Source of the DNA: DATKMS01 sp041497995
Lineage (GTDB): Bacteria > Desulfobacterota > Binatia > HRBIN30
Direction: 5' to 3'
Assembly: GCA_041497995.1 (NCBI GenBank)
Contig: JBGQHM010000183.1
Span: 1 to 12,847, forward strand
Length of the DNA stretch: 12,847 nucleotides
In this document: positions 12,380-12,847 of the stretch, piece after piece
Numbering within the stretch: the first letter of the stretch is position 1
Layout: the number at the start of each line of letters is the position of its first letter
Notes under the pieces: model-generated
The model's input: the letters and a program-made list of their open reading frames with translations, nothing else
The model's database searches: none
What the model was told of the DNA's origin: nothing
Position numbers and translations under genes: made by a program

Positions 12380-12484
12380 GATGCGCTTGATCCTCATCAA
12401 GGCCTCCTCCCCGTCACAATGGCGGGGTACGGTGGCTGTAGCCAACAATCAACCTCCCCGCCGGGGAGAAAAGGAGGAGCCCTG
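12380..12484 (+). ncRNA. IS110 left-end non-coding region, candidate bridge RNA
   Basis: The stretch before the transposase has three hairpins in series: CCCCG/CGGGG (12409-12413, 12423-12427), TGGCT/AGCCA (12433-12437, 12440-12444) and CTCCCC/GGGGAG (12454-12459, 12463-12468). The transposase ribosome site AAGGAGG follows at 12471-12477. In IS110-group elements the non-coding left end is transcribed as a bridge RNA that pairs with target and donor DNA. The position and structure fit, but the loops have not been matched to a target, and the exact element boundary is unknown. Confidence 0.4.
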
Positions 12485-12847
12485 ATGAGGTTCTACACAC
12501 AGCAACACCGATACTACTGCGGAATCGATTTACATGCACGCTCGATGTACGTGTGCATCCTCGACGCCGCGGGCACCATCGTGGTCCACAAGGACCTGCG
12601 CGCGGAGCCGGAGTCCTTCCTGCGCGTGATCGCGCCGTACCGCGACGACCTCGCCGTCACCGTCGAGTCCATCTTCACCTGGTACTGGCTCGCCGATCTC
12701 TGCGCCACCGAGCGCATTCCCTTCGTCCTCGGGCACGCGCTCTACATGAAGGCCATCCACGGCGGCAAGGCGAAGAACGACAAGATCGACTCCCACAAGA
12801 TCGCGGTCCTGTTGCGCGGCGGCATGCTGCCGCTGGCGTACGTCTAC
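12485..12847 (+). CDS. IS110-family transposase (partial, N-terminal DEDD domain)
   Basis: The first 121 codons of an IS110-type recombinase are present and the frame is open to the right edge. The RuvC-like DEDD catalytic residues are visible: D15 in CGIDLHARSMYVC, E61 in VTVESIFTWYWLAD, and D99 and D102 in KNDKIDSHKIAVLLRGG. The motif GHALYMKAIHGGKAKNDKID is typical of the family. AAGGAGG at 12471-12477, seven bases before the ATG, is a strong ribosome binding site, and nothing in the visible part is damaged, so the element may be active. The C-terminal catalytic-serine domain lies outside the window. Confidence 0.93.
   Translation, partial: MRFYTQQHRYYCGIDLHARSMYVCILDAAGTIVVHKDLRAEPESFLRVIAPYRDDLAVTVESIFTWYWLADLCATERIPFVLGHALYMKAIHGGKAKNDKIDSHKIAVLLRGGMLPLAYVY

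Overview
The window is GC-rich and densely packed with short genes. It looks like a soil or environmental bacterium, most likely proteobacterial or a related deep lineage. This rests on the ABC-F protein, whose ends look proteobacterial, a rhizobia-style cyclase with TolB-like and TPR regions, IS66 and IS110 elements, and the absence of Gram-positive features. The species cannot be named, and no rRNA, tRNA or CRISPR array is visible.

Layout, left to right. (1) 1-1907: a multi-membrane-span sensor protein running off the left edge on the minus strand, divergent from a stand-alone receiver-domain response regulator; the two probably form a two-component pair. (2) 1972-5183: a PPOX-type flavoprotein, a convergent ferritin-like diiron protein whose 3' end overlaps it, and a complete ABC-F ATPase. 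(3) 5184-6214: a decayed patch with the C-terminal end of an IS66 transposase, an intact small cupin protein and the last third of a VOC (glyoxalase-fold) gene. (4) 6215-8214: a class III nucleotide cyclase with TolB-like and TPR regions, preceded by a good sigma70-type promoter and a perfect 9-bp inverted repeat; an IS66 TnpB fragment lies just upstream. (5) 8214-10828, all minus strand: GrpB-family protein, VOC protein, a second cyclase fused to a DUF4242 (nickel-binding-like) domain, and an OsmC/Ohr-family protein. (6) 11007-12227: two tandem, unrecognised lipoproteins, the downstream one with a cysteine-rich tail. (7) 12309-12847: a strong imperfect hairpin, a structured non-coding leader and the first 121 codons of an IS110-family transposase running off the right edge.

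How the genes fit together: the window is an accessory-looking mosaic rather than one pathway. Two themes recur. One is signalling (a sensor/receiver pair and two different class III cyclases). The other is redox, electrophile or detoxification chemistry (PPOX flavoprotein, diiron protein, cupin, VOC proteins, OsmC). Fragments of at least three genes (IS66 tnpB, IS66 tnpC, a VOC gene) and an IS110 element show repeated insertion and decay. The most useful leads are the DUF4242-cyclase fusion with a Gln where the catalytic Asn is expected, the promoter/palindrome arrangement of the other cyclase, and the IS110 left end with its candidate bridge-RNA region next to a palindromic, attC-like sequence.
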